This document shows positions 36,124-49,605 of a stretch of DNA of 64,000 bases, piece by piece. Position 1 is the first letter of the stretch. Every line of letters starts with the position of its first letter. The stretch covers positions 2,046,001 to 2,110,000 of the forward strand of contig JAQISU010000163.1 of NCBI GenBank assembly GCA_029339505.1, written 5' to 3'. The DNA comes from Unio delphinus. Lineage: Eukaryota > Mollusca > Bivalvia > Unionida > Unionidae. Under the pieces are notes generated by a model. That model was not told where the DNA came from. It saw only the letters and a list, made by a program, of their open reading frames with translations, and ran no database searches. The translations under genes and the position numbers were made by a program.

Positions 36124-36732
36124 TTCACTTCCTACAAAGCCGAACTCTATAATAATTTAAATAAAATATTGAAAGCACTCCACCTCAACCATAATAACAT
36201 AACTACCACAATGGTGGCATAACAGACCCCACCACACGCCACATGTATCTACCAGATTGAATCCACGCAGCACTTCATGGTCTGACGAGACGGAGAATGA
36301 TCGATGGGTTTCGACCAAAATGAATCCATGCAGTCATTTCATGGTGTGAAGCTACGAGCAAGGCTAGATACGTTTCTACCAGATTAATTAATATTGAATC
36401 CACGCACGACGAAAAATATTGGACTGTCATAGATAACAATAAATTACCTCTCTACGGATATTATGGGACTTATAAAAACACTAAATATCAGGAGCGTTTC
36501 CTTTAGAAATCGTAATTAGTGTCATTGGTAGCACTGAGTATATACCCCCAATGCTTACAGCTATATAATATATTGTGACCTTCATCACAAGACAGGGTAA
36601 AGTTTTGTAGATTACAAAACAAACAAGAAAACCTAAAAAAACGTTATGTCATTTGCAACTACCGTGACATTTATGTACAATAAGAAGTAAAAATTAGAAT
36701 GTTTGTGCTGCTGCGTAAAAATCTTACAACAC
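36123..36732. other. Spacer with diverged direct repeats
   Basis: GAATCCACGCAGCACTTCATGG and relatives recur at about 36258, 36322 and 36387 with TCTACCAGATT, a loose ~65-base repeat. Confidence 0.4.
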
Positions 36733-37050
36733 AGAGGCAAGTAGACCAGGCCCCCGAGTGTCATCAAGCACCTCAAGTAGACCACCAGGCCCCCGAGTGT
36801 CATCAATCACCTCAAGTAGACCAGGCCCCCGAGTGTCATCATGCACCTCAAGTAGACCAGGCCCCCGAGTGTCATCAAGCACCTCAAGTAGACCAGGCCC
36901 CCGAGTGTCATCAATCACCTCAAGTAAACCAGGCCTGAATGTCCGCAAAAAAACTCAAAGCAGACCAGGCCTGAATGCCACCGAACAACTCAAGCAGACT
37001 AGGCCTGAATTTCACTAAACACCTCAAGTAGATCAGGCCTGAATGTCAGC
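36733..37050. repeat. 36-bp GC-rich tandem repeat, about 6 good and 3 decayed copies
   Basis: CAAGTAGACCAGGCCCCCGA then GTGTCATCAAGCACCT repeats in register to about 36915. Further copies to 37050 read AGACCAGGCCTGAATG and are more diverged. It is much more GC-rich than its surroundings. Confidence 0.92.
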
Positions 37051-37754
37051 AAACTCAAAATTGTTTGCTGAAATTAAGATTTGTAAATATTTTTCTTACT
37101 GATTGATTATTAACAATTAATATGTTTTTCCTCATTGTTATTCAGGAAGGACAGTATAATGAAATACAGACATAAAACTTAGAATGTTCCTTACAGGAGT
37201 GTGAAATATCAAATTATGAATTAACATTGAACCTTAAAGTTGAATGCATTGAGCATTAAGATTTTATCATATTTAGACCTGAGAGTCTTTGTGAAGGGTC
37301 ACATCGAACTTTTATTATTCATTTATTCAATGTAAGTGTTAAAACTTCAAAGGGGCTAATGTTCCGATTCAATGAAATTGACCAAATATCTTAGCACAGT
37401 TTTGAGAAAGAGACGCTGAACTTCCAATCCGTGTCAAATAGTCATTCTTCCATTTAGCGAAACGTTATATAACATAGTTCAGAGATTCTGACTGACGAAA
37501 TAAATGATTTTCTTAGGAAACTTTTTAGAAACCACTATTTATGATTGGCCGGGTGAAGTTAAAGCGTATACCTTGGAAGTAATGTGAAGTTAAAGTGAAA
37601 ACCTTGATCGAAATCCGTAAGTCCGAAATTTTCTGATAGATTGAAGTTTGGCACTGAGGAAGTCTCGGAAACGAAATGTGCTTTCCTCGTTAAACAAGAA
37701 AGGGACTATAGTGTATAGTACAAGTTATAAAGTTAACAACATTAAGGCAACAGT

Positions 37755-37759
<5 letters not shown>

Positions 37760-37817
<58 letters not shown>
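37760..37817. repeat. (GA)n microsatellite
   Basis: About 29 GA dinucleotides. Confidence 0.97.
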
Positions 37818-37819
<2 letters not shown>

Positions 37820-38760
37820 CTCGACAGTCCTAAGTCCGGCCGGAAAAAAGATACGGGACGAGTTAAGTCCGGGAGAAAAGGAGAAGTGACGAGTGAAGTC
37901 CGACAAATGGGAAGTGACGATTTCATAATAAAGGACCAGGTCGTCCATTAAGGATGAGGCAGTTGGAATCAAAAGACTCGAGGAAATACAAAACGTTGGA
38001 ACTCGGTCGAGAGGAAGGTGATTAAATAAGTCGTGGACATTGAGCTCTTTTCACCGATCGTTATAGTGATGAAATAAATCCAAATTAGACACTGCTATAA
38101 CTGAAGTTGAATTGAAATTACCACTATTAGTTTCTTTGATTAAATTTGTTATTTTCTTGTCTAAGAGGTCTCTTATTGCATTATTTCTTTCCAATAATCT
38201 TACCCATTTCTCTGTTGATTGTCCATATTTTCAATCACACCGGGTCATAAAATATCGAGGGAGGGTATTTTCCGTTGATAACGTTGCTAAGTCAAATTAA
38301 CTACCCTCTTACTAAGATGGAGATGTTACAACGAGTCTTGCCTAATTTCTGATGAAATGTTTATGATTCGCTAAATGTCACGAATTCCTTTACTGTATTT
38401 CAAAAGAAAGAACGGTGTTAGTATGCTATTTAAATTGAAACTAAAATATAAAATGGCATCCTTTCAACTATCCCTACCTAAGCCACAAAAATCGACATTG
38501 TCTAAACCATTATAAGCCTACAAAATACCAGTTAGAAGAGACACGTGTAAAATTAGTGTGAAACCAGGGACAGGCCCCGACTTCTCAAATTTAAATGAGT
38601 AAAACGATCCAGCTCAAGCACAGAACCCCAAATATGTTGTGATAATTGGAGCACACGAATATACTTGAAATGCAGAACCAAGGCTAAGGAGATACTGAAA
38701 GTTGTATAATTCAAATTTAATTCAAACATAATTCTAATCAAAGTTAAAGTTGACCTTAAT
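37818..38760. other. Spacer, no gene recognised
   Basis: A loose repeat of GAAGTGACGAGTGAAGTCCG and AAGTCCGG blocks at 37830-37925; otherwise ordinary. Confidence 0.4.
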
Positions 38761-38799
38761 AACCCTAAAATTTTCAAGAGTAGTGGTCCATGTGTGTTA

Positions 38800-39440
38800 C
38801 GCTCAAACATGCTAAAGACTTACAGGGCAAAATAGGGCCAGATGCGTCACACTCAAAAAATCTTTAAGAATACAGAGTAAAGAGTGTTGCGCTCGAAAAT
38901 GTTCAAGAAAAACAGTTAATATTTTACGGCAAAAGCGTTGGAGAATATAGAGTAAAGCATATTACGTTCAAACATGTAAAAGAATATAGAGTAAAGCGTA
39001 TTACGTTCAAACATGTAAAAGAATATAGAGTAAAGCGTATTACGTTCAAACATGTACAAGAATATAGAGTAAGGCGTATAACGTTCAAACATGTAAAAGA
39101 ATATAGAGTAAAGCGTATTACGTTCAAACATGTACAAGAATATAGAGTAAAGCGTATTACGTTCAAACATGTACAAGAATATAGAGTAAGGAGTATAACG
39201 TTGAAGCAAGCTAAAGACTATAGAGTACGGCGTATGACGCCATACATGTACAAGAATATAGAGTAAGGAGTATAACGTTGAAGCAAGCTAAAGACTATAG
39301 AGTACGGCGTATGACGCCATACATGTGAAAGAATATAGAGTAAGGAGTATGGCACTAAAAAAAAATGTTCAAAAATACAGAATAAGGTGTGTCCCGCTAA
39401 AAATATGTCGTGTCACTAAAAACGTCTACCAATATAGGAT
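38800..39440. repeat. 39-bp tandem repeat, about 10 clear copies with decayed ends
   Basis: AACATGTAAAAGAATATAGA then GTAAAGCGTATTACGTTCA repeats from about 38940 to 39190. A ~78-base dimer (TAACGTTGAAGCAAGCTAAA then GACTATAGAGTACGGCGTAT) appears twice at 39195-39340. Decayed units extend both ways. Confidence 0.9.
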
Positions 39441-39938
39441 CAGATGTGTTATGCATTATCTAAAAGGACGTGACTTTTTCAAAAAACAGTGTCTATTATC
39501 TAAATGCCTTATCTAAAAGGACAGGAATGTTAAAAAAGAGCACATTTTCATTATCTCAATGCATTATAATTTTCAAAAAAGTTAAAAGCTAACCCCTCGT
39601 GATGTGGCAATTAAATATTTTCTGTTTATACGCAGAAAAAAATATGCCATATGTTAAACATTTTAAGTCAAAGCAAGTCATTACTTTAGAGCAAAACAAA
39701 CTCCTTGCTAGAATTAGATATACATGTATTGGGGGCCCATTACACACCATTCGGATTGACATAAATTGTCTTTTGTTGTTAACTAACCGTTGAGAATTCA
39801 CCTTTGTTTATAAAGTAACAGTTACTATAGACTTCATGGTACTAAAACCCAAATTAAAAGGTCCAAGAATACATACTATATTTGCAAAGAAAGTAAGACC
39901 TACCTGCCAACTCAAAAATGTATAAATCCGCAAAGTAT

Positions 39939-39977
<39 letters not shown>

Positions 39978-40829
39978 TGGTACGTCACACGCTAATGACA
40001 TAATAGCTTCTTGATACCTACAAGAATTTTCCCTCTTGAATCAGCGAAGTCCCAAGTCTAATCCAGTTAGGAAGTCATTGCCTGTAACAGATTACCTTTA
40101 TGATCCGATGCTGAGGAGCTAGCTCACTAACAATTCTTTAATGTGGTTTCAGCAGCAGCGAACATACAAGTATGACCAGCATCAGTTGCATGTTGCCACT
40201 TAAATAGCAATCGACTGAAGTAGTCAATATCAGTCAATGGATAGAAGCGCGTATCACGATCTCAGTGCACGACTTGTAATCACACACAAAATAGTTAATA
40301 CATGTACCAAGTTCAACTGAGAGTATAGGGTACAATGGAAGGATATCTGCCAGTATGAATGTTAGCGTACAGCAAGACACCATAAAAGGGAAAGGATATG
40401 AGATACAATTTTTGTTTCATTTATCCAAAACTATTTTGAACAATAAAAACAAAGACTTTACAGAGGTTTTCCTTTAGAAACAGGTTACTGTTTTTAAACG
40501 ACAGAGCAAGCTTAATAACTTGAGAATATAAATTTACTTGTGCGCGATCTTAATTTAACATCTTACTATTCGTAACACTTCCCCTATTTTATAAGTTTAC
40601 GTGAGAATCAGTTACCCGTGAACCATGCACCCACGTCTTGGTTTCGCTACAAGGTATCAAATAATACCACTTTTTTGTCAAGGGCCATTTGACAATCTTA
40701 TATTGGAAAATACGGACAACCGTCCTTTAATGGAGACCTGTACAATTCTATGGTCCGAAATAGCCTCTTTGTTTTGTTTGTTTTAAAAAATAATTATATC
40801 TCTTAAATAAATATAAATCATCACATTTC
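39441..40829. other. Spacer with one (CA)n microsatellite
   Basis: (CA)n at about 39942-39976. The frames at 39589-39801 on both strands have no recognisable domain. Confidence 0.4.
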
Positions 40830-40943
40830 TTATGAGTTCATCTCCAAGTCTATGTTTTTTTCTTCTTCAAATTTCAAATAAAAAGTATGACACAGATCTG
40901 CTGGCAGTTCATGTGATGGCATATCAAGCCTATCATATTTGTT
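40830..40943 (-). CDS. Candidate short terminal exon or coding relic
   Basis: The minus strand has an open frame of 37 residues containing RLDMPSHELPADL and FYLKFEEEKNIDLEMNS before a TAA. A pyrimidine-rich stretch ending TTATCTTAGTAG could serve as acceptor. About 85 bases upstream on the same strand, IDLDFPPHSVPADPDL is a diverged copy of the same motif, so a small coding segment seems to have been duplicated. The balanced, charged composition is unlike the random frames nearby. No family is recognised, and the frame has no ATG of its own at the start. Confidence 0.3.
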   Translation of the reverse strand, partial: NKYDRLDMPSHELPADLCHTFYLKFEEEKNIDLEMNS

Positions 40944-41126
40944 CTACTAAGATAACAAATTAACACGATAAATCCGGGTCTGCCGGCACACTATGTGGTG
41001 GAAAATCCAAGTCTATGCTGTTCACAGCAAAGAACTCATGGTACAAGAATAAAAAGAAAAAGAATAAGGTAGACATAATTAGATATAATCTTAGTTATCT
41101 AGACATAATTAGATATAATCATAGTT

Positions 41127-42253
<1,127 letters not shown>

Positions 42254-42536
42254 ATACATGACTTAGCGGCTGAAGAAATTGTTGCCATTGGCATTTTGAA
42301 GATTTCTATCAATCGGTATGACTCGGCTTCTACCTGTTCAGAGTTAGTAGATCGTCTATGAAACGTTGTTGAAAATCGTCTTATACATCACCTTAACAAT
42401 TTGTCATTTGTGCCAGCATTGGCAGATGAAAGCACTGACCTAGCCAACAATAAACGCCTCATCATATTTGCTCAGATTATGACTGAAGACCTGAAGCCTT
42501 CAAGAAGATTTTTAACAAATATATAATGTTTAATCA
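42254..42536 (+). pseudogene. hAT-type transposase relic (DUF4371-like)
   Basis: One frame, broken by a stop near 42358, reads LAAEEIVAIGILKISINRYD, then VVENRLIHHLNNLSFVPALA followed by DESTDLANNKRLIIFAQIMT. The DESTD block with an aliphatic run before it and a basic, hydrophobic run after it is the hallmark of the DUF4371 / hAT-like transposase-derived core that holds a catalytic Asp. The rest of the enzyme is missing or too decayed. Confidence 0.65.
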
Positions 42537-42663
42537 CATTATATAACCAATATGTCCGTTGTGTATTTAAATAATACAATTATATTTTAAAAACTACTGA
42601 AAACTGATCATTGGCTTGAATAAGACTCAGGCTTAGGTTTTGATTCGCTGTTTGTAAATGTTT

Positions 42664-42714
<51 letters not shown>

Positions 42715-43439
42715 ATTGAAAGTGAATTGTTACGTCAACTTACGCACACGTATCATTAAAAATTAAAAGTGTAAGTATTCAAGTGATTCTTGAAAACCTG
42801 TTAAGTTTCATTTTCAACACCCATAATTTTATAAGAATCTGTTCTGGCACATTTAAGCGTATGCTGGTTTGGGATGTATCGCTACGATTACCTGAGAGTT
42901 TCATTCAAAGTTATTCCAAACACTCGTATGACAGTGAGTGGTGTAATCCTTTGGCAAGTTTTGGTGGACGAACATCCAGCTATGTGGGCGGGGAACAGAT
43001 TTTTATCAAATGACCGGTATTAAAAAATTTAAAAAAATACGCCCCCCCCCCCCATATAAAAAAAAAATAATCAACTAAAACAAAAGCTATGACGTTTCAA
43101 AAATAAATTAAATATCTACCTTTTAAAAAAAAATCCTATTCATGCAACTTTGTAATTACAAAACTAACGATATTCAGTTCAAAAGCCAGAGACTATTTCT
43201 TACGGTGCTGTGTTTAATGACCAATTATGACAGGCTTGAGCTGTGTTTAATGATCAATTAAAACAGGCTTGGTGGGCAGTCCAGATGGCCATTTTATCTT
43301 ACATCCAAATATTTTTTCCTTGCAGCATACAATGAAAAAAGCAGAGGACGTTCCGATTGTCGGAGTAATCGTAGTGAAATTTACCAAAGTGCAACGATTT
43401 TGTCGTTCGAACATCTGACTAGAATACAATTAAAACAGC
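42537..43439. other. Spacer with (CA)n microsatellite
   Basis: (CA)n at about 42665-42708 and a C run at about 43043-43053. A 76-codon plus-strand frame at 42783-43013 has no recognisable domain. Confidence 0.4.

Positions 43440-43496
<57 letters not shown>
43440..43496. repeat. (AAT)n microsatellite
   Basis: About 18 uninterrupted copies. Confidence 0.97.
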
Positions 43497-44009
43497 TAAA
43501 AGGTGACTCATTTAGCTGTTTATTCAGTGGAAGCTTGTTCCATGGAAAGTCATGAAATTTCAATCATCACTGAGCACATGCGCTTTAAATAGTGAGAAAT
43601 TTAAAATACAAATAGTGCAAATACACAGAACCATATCCTCTAGCTATACAATTAAATACTATTAGCGATGACACGCTATCGAAGTGTTGTGATGTCGGGC
43701 ATGTAATTAGGACTAAGGCGATATAGTTACAACGGGAACATTGACAGTTTAAATCGCCGTCACTTAAATCTTAGATGGTATCGTGCATGCCACAAAAAAG
43801 GACAAGTGTGTTCCGATTGGGAGTACTGTATTTCTTTTGCACAGTCAAACCATAATAAAAATGGCAACTCCAAAAGGACAAAATACTGTGTCGTCCATGA
43901 GCTGTTTAAATAATTTTAAATAAACAATGGGATAATGATTTTATAAATGATTTATCCTTAATATGATTTCCCTGGGATGGATGCGTCTCCTGTGTTTCAA
44001 TGAATAGTC
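43497..44009. other. Spacer, no feature recognised
   Basis: Ordinary AT-rich sequence. Confidence 0.35.
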
Positions 44010-44271
44010 TTTGTTGTTGTTGTTGTTGTTGTTGTATCGTTTAACGTCCTTTTTCAGCACACGATAGGCTTTACACGACGGCCAGCATTAATGGTGGAGG
44101 GAAAAAAAAAACGGAAAACGCTGTGAAAATCACCGTCCCAGGAAAGCTTCTAACAAGCTTTCTCACATACCCACATTAGTTGATTCCGAGACGCGAACCC
44201 TCGCGGACAGAATGAGATGTCCGTGATTTCTAAATGCGAACGCCTCAAACCACTAGATCACCTGGGGCCCC
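44010..44271 (-). mobile_element. tRNA-derived SINE, family C, with (CAA)n tail
   Basis: On the minus strand it starts GGGGCCCCAGGTGATCTAGTG, B box GGGTTCGCGTCTC, shares ATGTGAGAAAGCTTG and the TTAATGCTGG-type block with the copy at 29918, and ends in GGACGTTAAACGATA plus (CAA)n. Strong matching of head and body makes family C secure as a repeat family. Confidence 0.75.
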
Positions 44272-44468
44272 GATATTCTTTGTTCTTTCCTGAGTGAAAT
44301 CATCACTCTTAAACTAATACAAATATTATCATATAGCTATGTGCAACTTAAAATATACAATGTCGGCCATTTTTCTTGGGTATGTGTCAATGCCCATCAT
44401 TTTGGTAAGGAATCAATTGCAGATGCTAAAACTGAAACTTGATTTCGCTTTTTTTCTCGTTGTGACAG

Positions 44469-44575
44469 GAGACCCTTGGCAATTTCGAAAAATAAATCCC
44501 AAAGCATATGCTATTTTGAAAAGAACTTTTGAAAGGAATGGGTATCCTATATCTCAAAAAGTGTTATACGATTAA
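44469..44575 (+). CDS. Candidate terminal coding exon
   Basis: A strong pyrimidine tract, TTTCGCTTTTTTTCTCGTTG then TGACAG, is followed by an open segment of about 34 residues, including DPWQFRKINPKAYAILKRTF and GYPISQKVLYD, and a TAA. The composition is protein-like and unlike nearby chance frames. I see no partner exon and do not recognise the family, so this is only a candidate. Confidence 0.3.
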
Positions 44576-44712
44576 AAACCTAGTCGTATCGGCGGGCGAA
44601 AATCTTTAAATATGAATTTTTTGAGGTTCATACAACTGAGGTCAAAAGCAAGGATGTAAAGAAATTTACCTGCCTGCAAGTAATATGGACAATATGTGCA
44701 AGCGCAAGCGCA

Positions 44713-44848
44713 CACATACATACATACATACATACATACATACATACATACATACATACATACGCAAGCGCACACATACATACATACATACATACATACA
44801 TACATACATACATACATACATACATACATACATACATACATACATACA

Positions 44849-44877
<29 letters not shown>
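44713..44877. repeat. (ACAT)n microsatellite, duplicated block
   Basis: Two long CATA runs, each introduced by GCAAGCGCACACATACATAC. The flank TGCCTGCAAG-AATATGGACA appears on both sides (44671 and 44883), so the array is bracketed by a direct repeat. Confidence 0.95.
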
Positions 44878-44881
<4 letters not shown>

Positions 44882-45085
44882 CTGCCTGCAAGCAATATGG
44901 ACACCATCCACTGAACTTGAAACGTAAAGGGGCAATTGGTACATACTCGGTAATCTCTTCCAGGAAACCCAGCTTTGAACCACATACGAATGCTGATGTT
45001 GTACTTCACAATAATTCAAGAAGACAAGAGTTAGATAGTACCAATCTTTCACTACTCTAAATCTATGTGTGTGTGTGGTGTGTGT

Positions 45086-45394
45086 GATTTGGATTTGTAA
45101 CATAGCTTTAACACTTTTTCAGTCATATCGTTACGATATCTGCAGTGAGGCACTTTATAGTCATGTATAGCACTGGGGCATCATGCCTAAGACATGTAGC
45201 ATGATGTCCCACCCAGTCACATTATCCTGACACCAGGCCGACCAGTCCTAACACTAACATCTTAATGTTGGGTGCCAAGCGAGACAGCTGTTAGTACCAT
45301 TTTGTAAGTCTTTGGTTTGACTCAGCCGAAGATTGAACCCACGACCTGCCGCTTCCGCGGCGGACGCTCTAACCACTAGGCCACCGGAGTGGTC
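45086..45394 (-). mobile_element. tRNA-derived SINE, family A, near full length
   Basis: On the minus strand it starts GACCACTCCGGTGGCCTAGT, with A box TGGCCTAGTGGTTAGAGC and B box GGTTCAATC (one change from consensus). The body matches 23989-24310 throughout. The 3' tail region lies in a (GT)n-rich stretch. Confidence 0.85.
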
Positions 45395-45899
45395 TTCAAT
45401 TCTCTGAAGATAGGCTATATAATATTGTTGTCCATCTACTTTCTCTTCAGAATACACAGACTGTGCTGTTAAAATAAATAAATTTCCTTTGCATGAGGGC
45501 ATCAAGGTCAGCTAATTGTGTTACTTTAAATAGATAAAGTCATGTTTGTGTGGGCTATGTATAATAGGAGAAATAATGTGATGTGAGAAGATACAAATAT
45601 CAGAAACCAGGGGATTCGCCAGTGTTCAGTTTTCTTGAAGAAGATAACAAATATCACAAACTAGACAACAATAAGTAAAATTTGTCCAAAAATTGTTTTA
45701 CCGCTGAAAGATTATTTTTAGTTTTAAAAGCGGATACTGTAAATATTTAAAATAAACGTATTTGCCAGAGACAAACATAATTTAGTTGCCTTTTCCAATG
45801 TTTATATGGTAAGAAAATAGATATAATATTCAAGACTGAAAGTCAAATTTAAATTCATAAGTCATTACATCTTTTCGAAATTCTGGAAATGCACGTCCG
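45395..45899. other. Spacer, no feature recognised
   Basis: Ordinary AT-rich sequence. Confidence 0.35.
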
Positions 45900-45900
45900 T

Positions 45901-45907
45901 GCACACA

Positions 45908-45938
<31 letters not shown>

Positions 45939-46047
45939 GCGTACGCACATACATACATGCATACATACAATACATACATACATACATACATACATACATA
46001 CATACATACATACATACATACATACATACATACATACATACATACGT
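45901..46047. repeat. (CA)n(CG)n(TACA)n compound microsatellite
   Basis: CA repeats, then CG repeats with potential Z-DNA character, then ACAT-type repeats. Confidence 0.95.
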
Positions 46048-46186
46048 ACGTACAACTGTAACTAATGGGACCGTATGTGAATAAAAAAGAAGACACTGAC
46101 GATTGTGGTTAGAGTGTTATGATGCACTTTAGTCAAACTGTCTCGGCACTAAGTCACATACTTTCGATGCTGTACACTTAACAGCG

Positions 46187-46190
<4 letters not shown>

Positions 46191-46238
<48 letters not shown>
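46191..46238. repeat. (TG)n microsatellite
   Basis: About 24 TG dinucleotides. Confidence 0.97.
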
Positions 46239-46239
<1 letters not shown>

Positions 46240-47699
46240 TGAGATGGTTGTGCATTATATATGAAAGCAAATGTGAGGGGACCAAGAGGTCTCTGGAAAT
46301 ACACCGTGAACGTCAACTGCACATCACGAGATACGTAGGTTCCATTTTTTAATAACTTTTATTTAATATCACTATATTACTGAAATCAATAATTCATTAT
46401 CTCAATGTGTTAAAATCAATAATACATACGTCCTAATAGTGGCTGAAACATATATTATTCATGTTTTTTGTTTGCAAATTCTGTAATCTGAACACCATTG
46501 ATGACATTTATATTGTTCATACTTGTGAATTAATTTCTGATATTTTTATAATTTTAGTGATAGAATCATACATTGCATATATTTATGTATAAATTCGCTA
46601 CATTGATCATTCATGGTAATAACTATATATTACTGGGGGAGGGGGAGAGAAAAAACAAAGTAACTGAATTTATGCTGTATTCCAAACTAAATACACAAGT
46701 GCATATTCATCAGTACACAACAAAAGTATTAATGCGCACATCAATACACCTAGCGAAATTTGAACTTAGTCTCGTGCTCGACATCACTTTTGAAAAAATT
46801 GTCGTTTGGTCTAATTAAAATTGAAATTTAGAGTCATATTGCAAACGAATGCGCTTTGCAACAACTTTTTCATTCGGTCTGGAAATAATGGATGTTGGCA
46901 TTTTTGTCGATTCTACATTAAGTACAATACATATGATTTCAACAGCGAGAGAGTCGACTTGACTCATCTGCATGTGTGTTTCTGTTCAGTCATTGAAAGT
47001 TTGGAATCGTAATGTGGGAGAAATATGAACTCTTTCAATTTTAATTATCAAAAAGACGCTACGGAATATAATGTTCATTTCTTTTTTAATGCAGTAAGGA
47101 ATGTAATCGAAATTACAGTACAATTTCGAAATGTGTAATCCAGCTTTAGAACCCATTCCATAGCTCATGTAATTCGGATTTTGCAGAACGAAGTAAGTAC
47201 ATTTTAAAGAAATTCAGGATGTAAATTCGTACGTACATTTTTGTCATTCTTATTACCAGCTAAAGAATGTACACTTGTGCCTTGCCGATTGCATACCTTT
47301 TGTAGTGACCCCTGCAGTGTTATGACCTGTATATTACCGTTATCCTAAATCCGAAACATCATATCAAAAAAGTTAAGGCGGAATATTACAAAGCAGCTGG
47401 TAGTCTACCAAACAGCTGATCAAATTCATTCAGAAACAAATTTAGTCAACCTAAACCTAAAGCGTCTCTACATGAATGTACATTATTTGTTTGCAAAATA
47501 ATTCCTAATACACTATTTAACTATTGGGCACACGTGTCGTGAATTTGAGTGCAATATGAAGGGGTTCAATTTAGTAAAATACTGCACCATTCTGACAAAG
47601 TTAACGGAGACGAAAATGAACATATATCAATTATGTTTGTTTTTAGGGTTTATACGTTGATTCATGTTTGGTTACTCGTGTAAGTTACATTAGATCCAT
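46239..47699. other. AT-rich stretch, no gene recognised
   Basis: Short frames only. No tandem arrays. Confidence 0.4.
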
Positions 47700-47940
47700 T
47701 TATGAAGGACAAGGGTGGCACTGAGATGGACCCCACAGGGGAAAAGGAACCGTGTCAGACCCAAAGAGACCTGACGACGAACGTTGAGCGAGAACTAAAG
47801 GCCAGAGGCGTCACCCTGCAGACTGCCCTCGCAACAGCAGCCGATAGATCAAAATGGTTGCTCCCTTGTTGTCGCCTCAAGCACCAGACGATGCAAAGAG
47901 GATTGATGATGATGATGATAATGATGATGATGGTGATGGT
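47700..47940 (+). mobile_element. 3' end of a non-LTR retrotransposon with frameshifted C-terminus
   Basis: One frame gives TTNVERELKARGVTLQTALA followed by TAADRSKW, matching the W/DRxxW tail of LINE polyproteins. The continuation SPQAPDDAKRIDDDDD lies in another frame, so a one- or two-base shift occurred near 47860. The element ends in a GAT simple tail. It is GC-richer than the flanks. Confidence 0.7.
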
Positions 47941-49140
47941 TATGAGTTGGTTGAACTCGGAATGCACGATTCCGTTAAATATGGCGTTAGTCTTGGTGCG
48001 CACGAATATAGTGTCAGATTTATTCATCGTATAATTACATTATAAACACATGATACATGTAAATTGCTTTGAGTGTCTTCACTAAATCCAATCCCAGCAT
48101 GGCTTCCTTCTCTTACAATTATGTGTGTGCCGTGTGTTTGTGCGTGCGAATCGAGTCATCCGTGGCAGTGTTTTTAATTAAATCATACCCAAAAAATTAT
48201 ATATATGTATATATATGAATCATGCATATCTTCTATGCTCTCATCTATTTAGACTAATAACCGTATTCATCAACTTGCACTCCAAAACTGATTTTTCAGA
48301 GCACTATCAGGCGTCATATAATAATCACTTGTCAAATTTCCATCGCCGTCCATTACACGTTAAACATTTTAGCAGTACAGAAGGATTTTATGTAATATGG
48401 TGTTAAACAACAGTTTCTGGGAATATATTTTGTTTAAAAAAATGACAATACCTAAGGTGAATTTTAAAAAAAACATTATTGTTCGTCGAAGCTACTGGCA
48501 ATGAACCAACACGTATATTTAATTTGTAATACATATTTCATTATCACAGTTTCTAATTATCAATATCTCCAATCATAACACAATGGAGTTATGGTTTGCA
48601 TGGATTTTAGCTGATGCAACAATTTCTTCCAGAGAATGAAGTGAGAAAAATGCGTAATATTACTATGCCAGCATTTTGCAGCTCTCAATTTTCATAACAG
48701 AGATGCACGGATAACATATAAATTTCTGTTCAGATATACCTTAAAAAGACTGTCTCATCAGTAATTCAGTTTATGCAATTTAAAAACGTGTAAACGTTCT
48801 TATTTTGCCGAGTATATATTATGTTAATTAGGAAAATGTTTATTTTGTACTCAACAAGTCTCTGTCATCAGGGAATGTTTGGATTGTCTTTTGTTATCGA
48901 TTCCTTTCTAAGTTTTGTTATCGATTCCTTTCTAAGTTTCTATATAGCTATTTTATTTTGGAACAAAGGTTTTTATTCTCAAGGCTGAGATGGTTCAGAA
49001 ACACAAATAAGCAATCCAAATATATTATGAATGTAAAATGTTCTCGGCAGACCCAGGCATAGAGACCCATGGCCCCTATGTAGTTAACAGAGGCGGGGCC
49101 CCCTTTTTGGGAAGTTAGCAAAAAACAAAAATTGTGTCCT
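47941..49140. other. AT-rich stretch with a small duplication
   Basis: TGTTATCGATTCCTTTCTAA occurs twice in tandem at about 48892 and 48916. No gene is recognised. Confidence 0.4.
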
Positions 49141-49179
49141 CATTGTGTACCATTTCGACCCCTGGCCGGGGCCATTCAG

Positions 49180-49605
49180 GCATATTAACACACACAGAGT
49201 CGCATATACACTCACACATAGTCACATACACACTCAGACACACAGTCACATACACTCAGACATAGTCACATACACACTCAGACATAATCACATACATACT
49301 CATTGTCACATACACACCCAGAGTAACATAAACAATTCACAGTCACATACACACTCAGGCACAGATTCACATAGAAACTTATAGTCACATACTCAGACAT
49401 ACAGTCACGTGCACACTCTGTCACATATATATTCAGACACACAATAACATACACACTCAGACATAGTCACATCCACACTCAATGTCACATACACACTCAT
49501 ACATAGAGTCACATATACACTCAGACATACAGTCATATACACACTAATTGTCACATACACTCAGACATATTCACATACACACTCAATTACATACACACTC
49601 AGTAT
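49180..49605. repeat. Degenerate ~20-22-bp CA-rich minisatellite
   Basis: Units like CACATACACACTCAGACATA with GTCA recur with many indels, about 20 copies. Confidence 0.85.

Noticed and set aside
44572..46096. Tyr/Ile/His and Tyr/Val/Cys/Met repeat frames in the ACAT arrays
   Set aside because: Translations of a tetranucleotide repeat in all frames; no coding evidence.
46573..46818. 81-codon plus-strand frame
   Set aside because: No domain, poor composition and no supporting splice signals.
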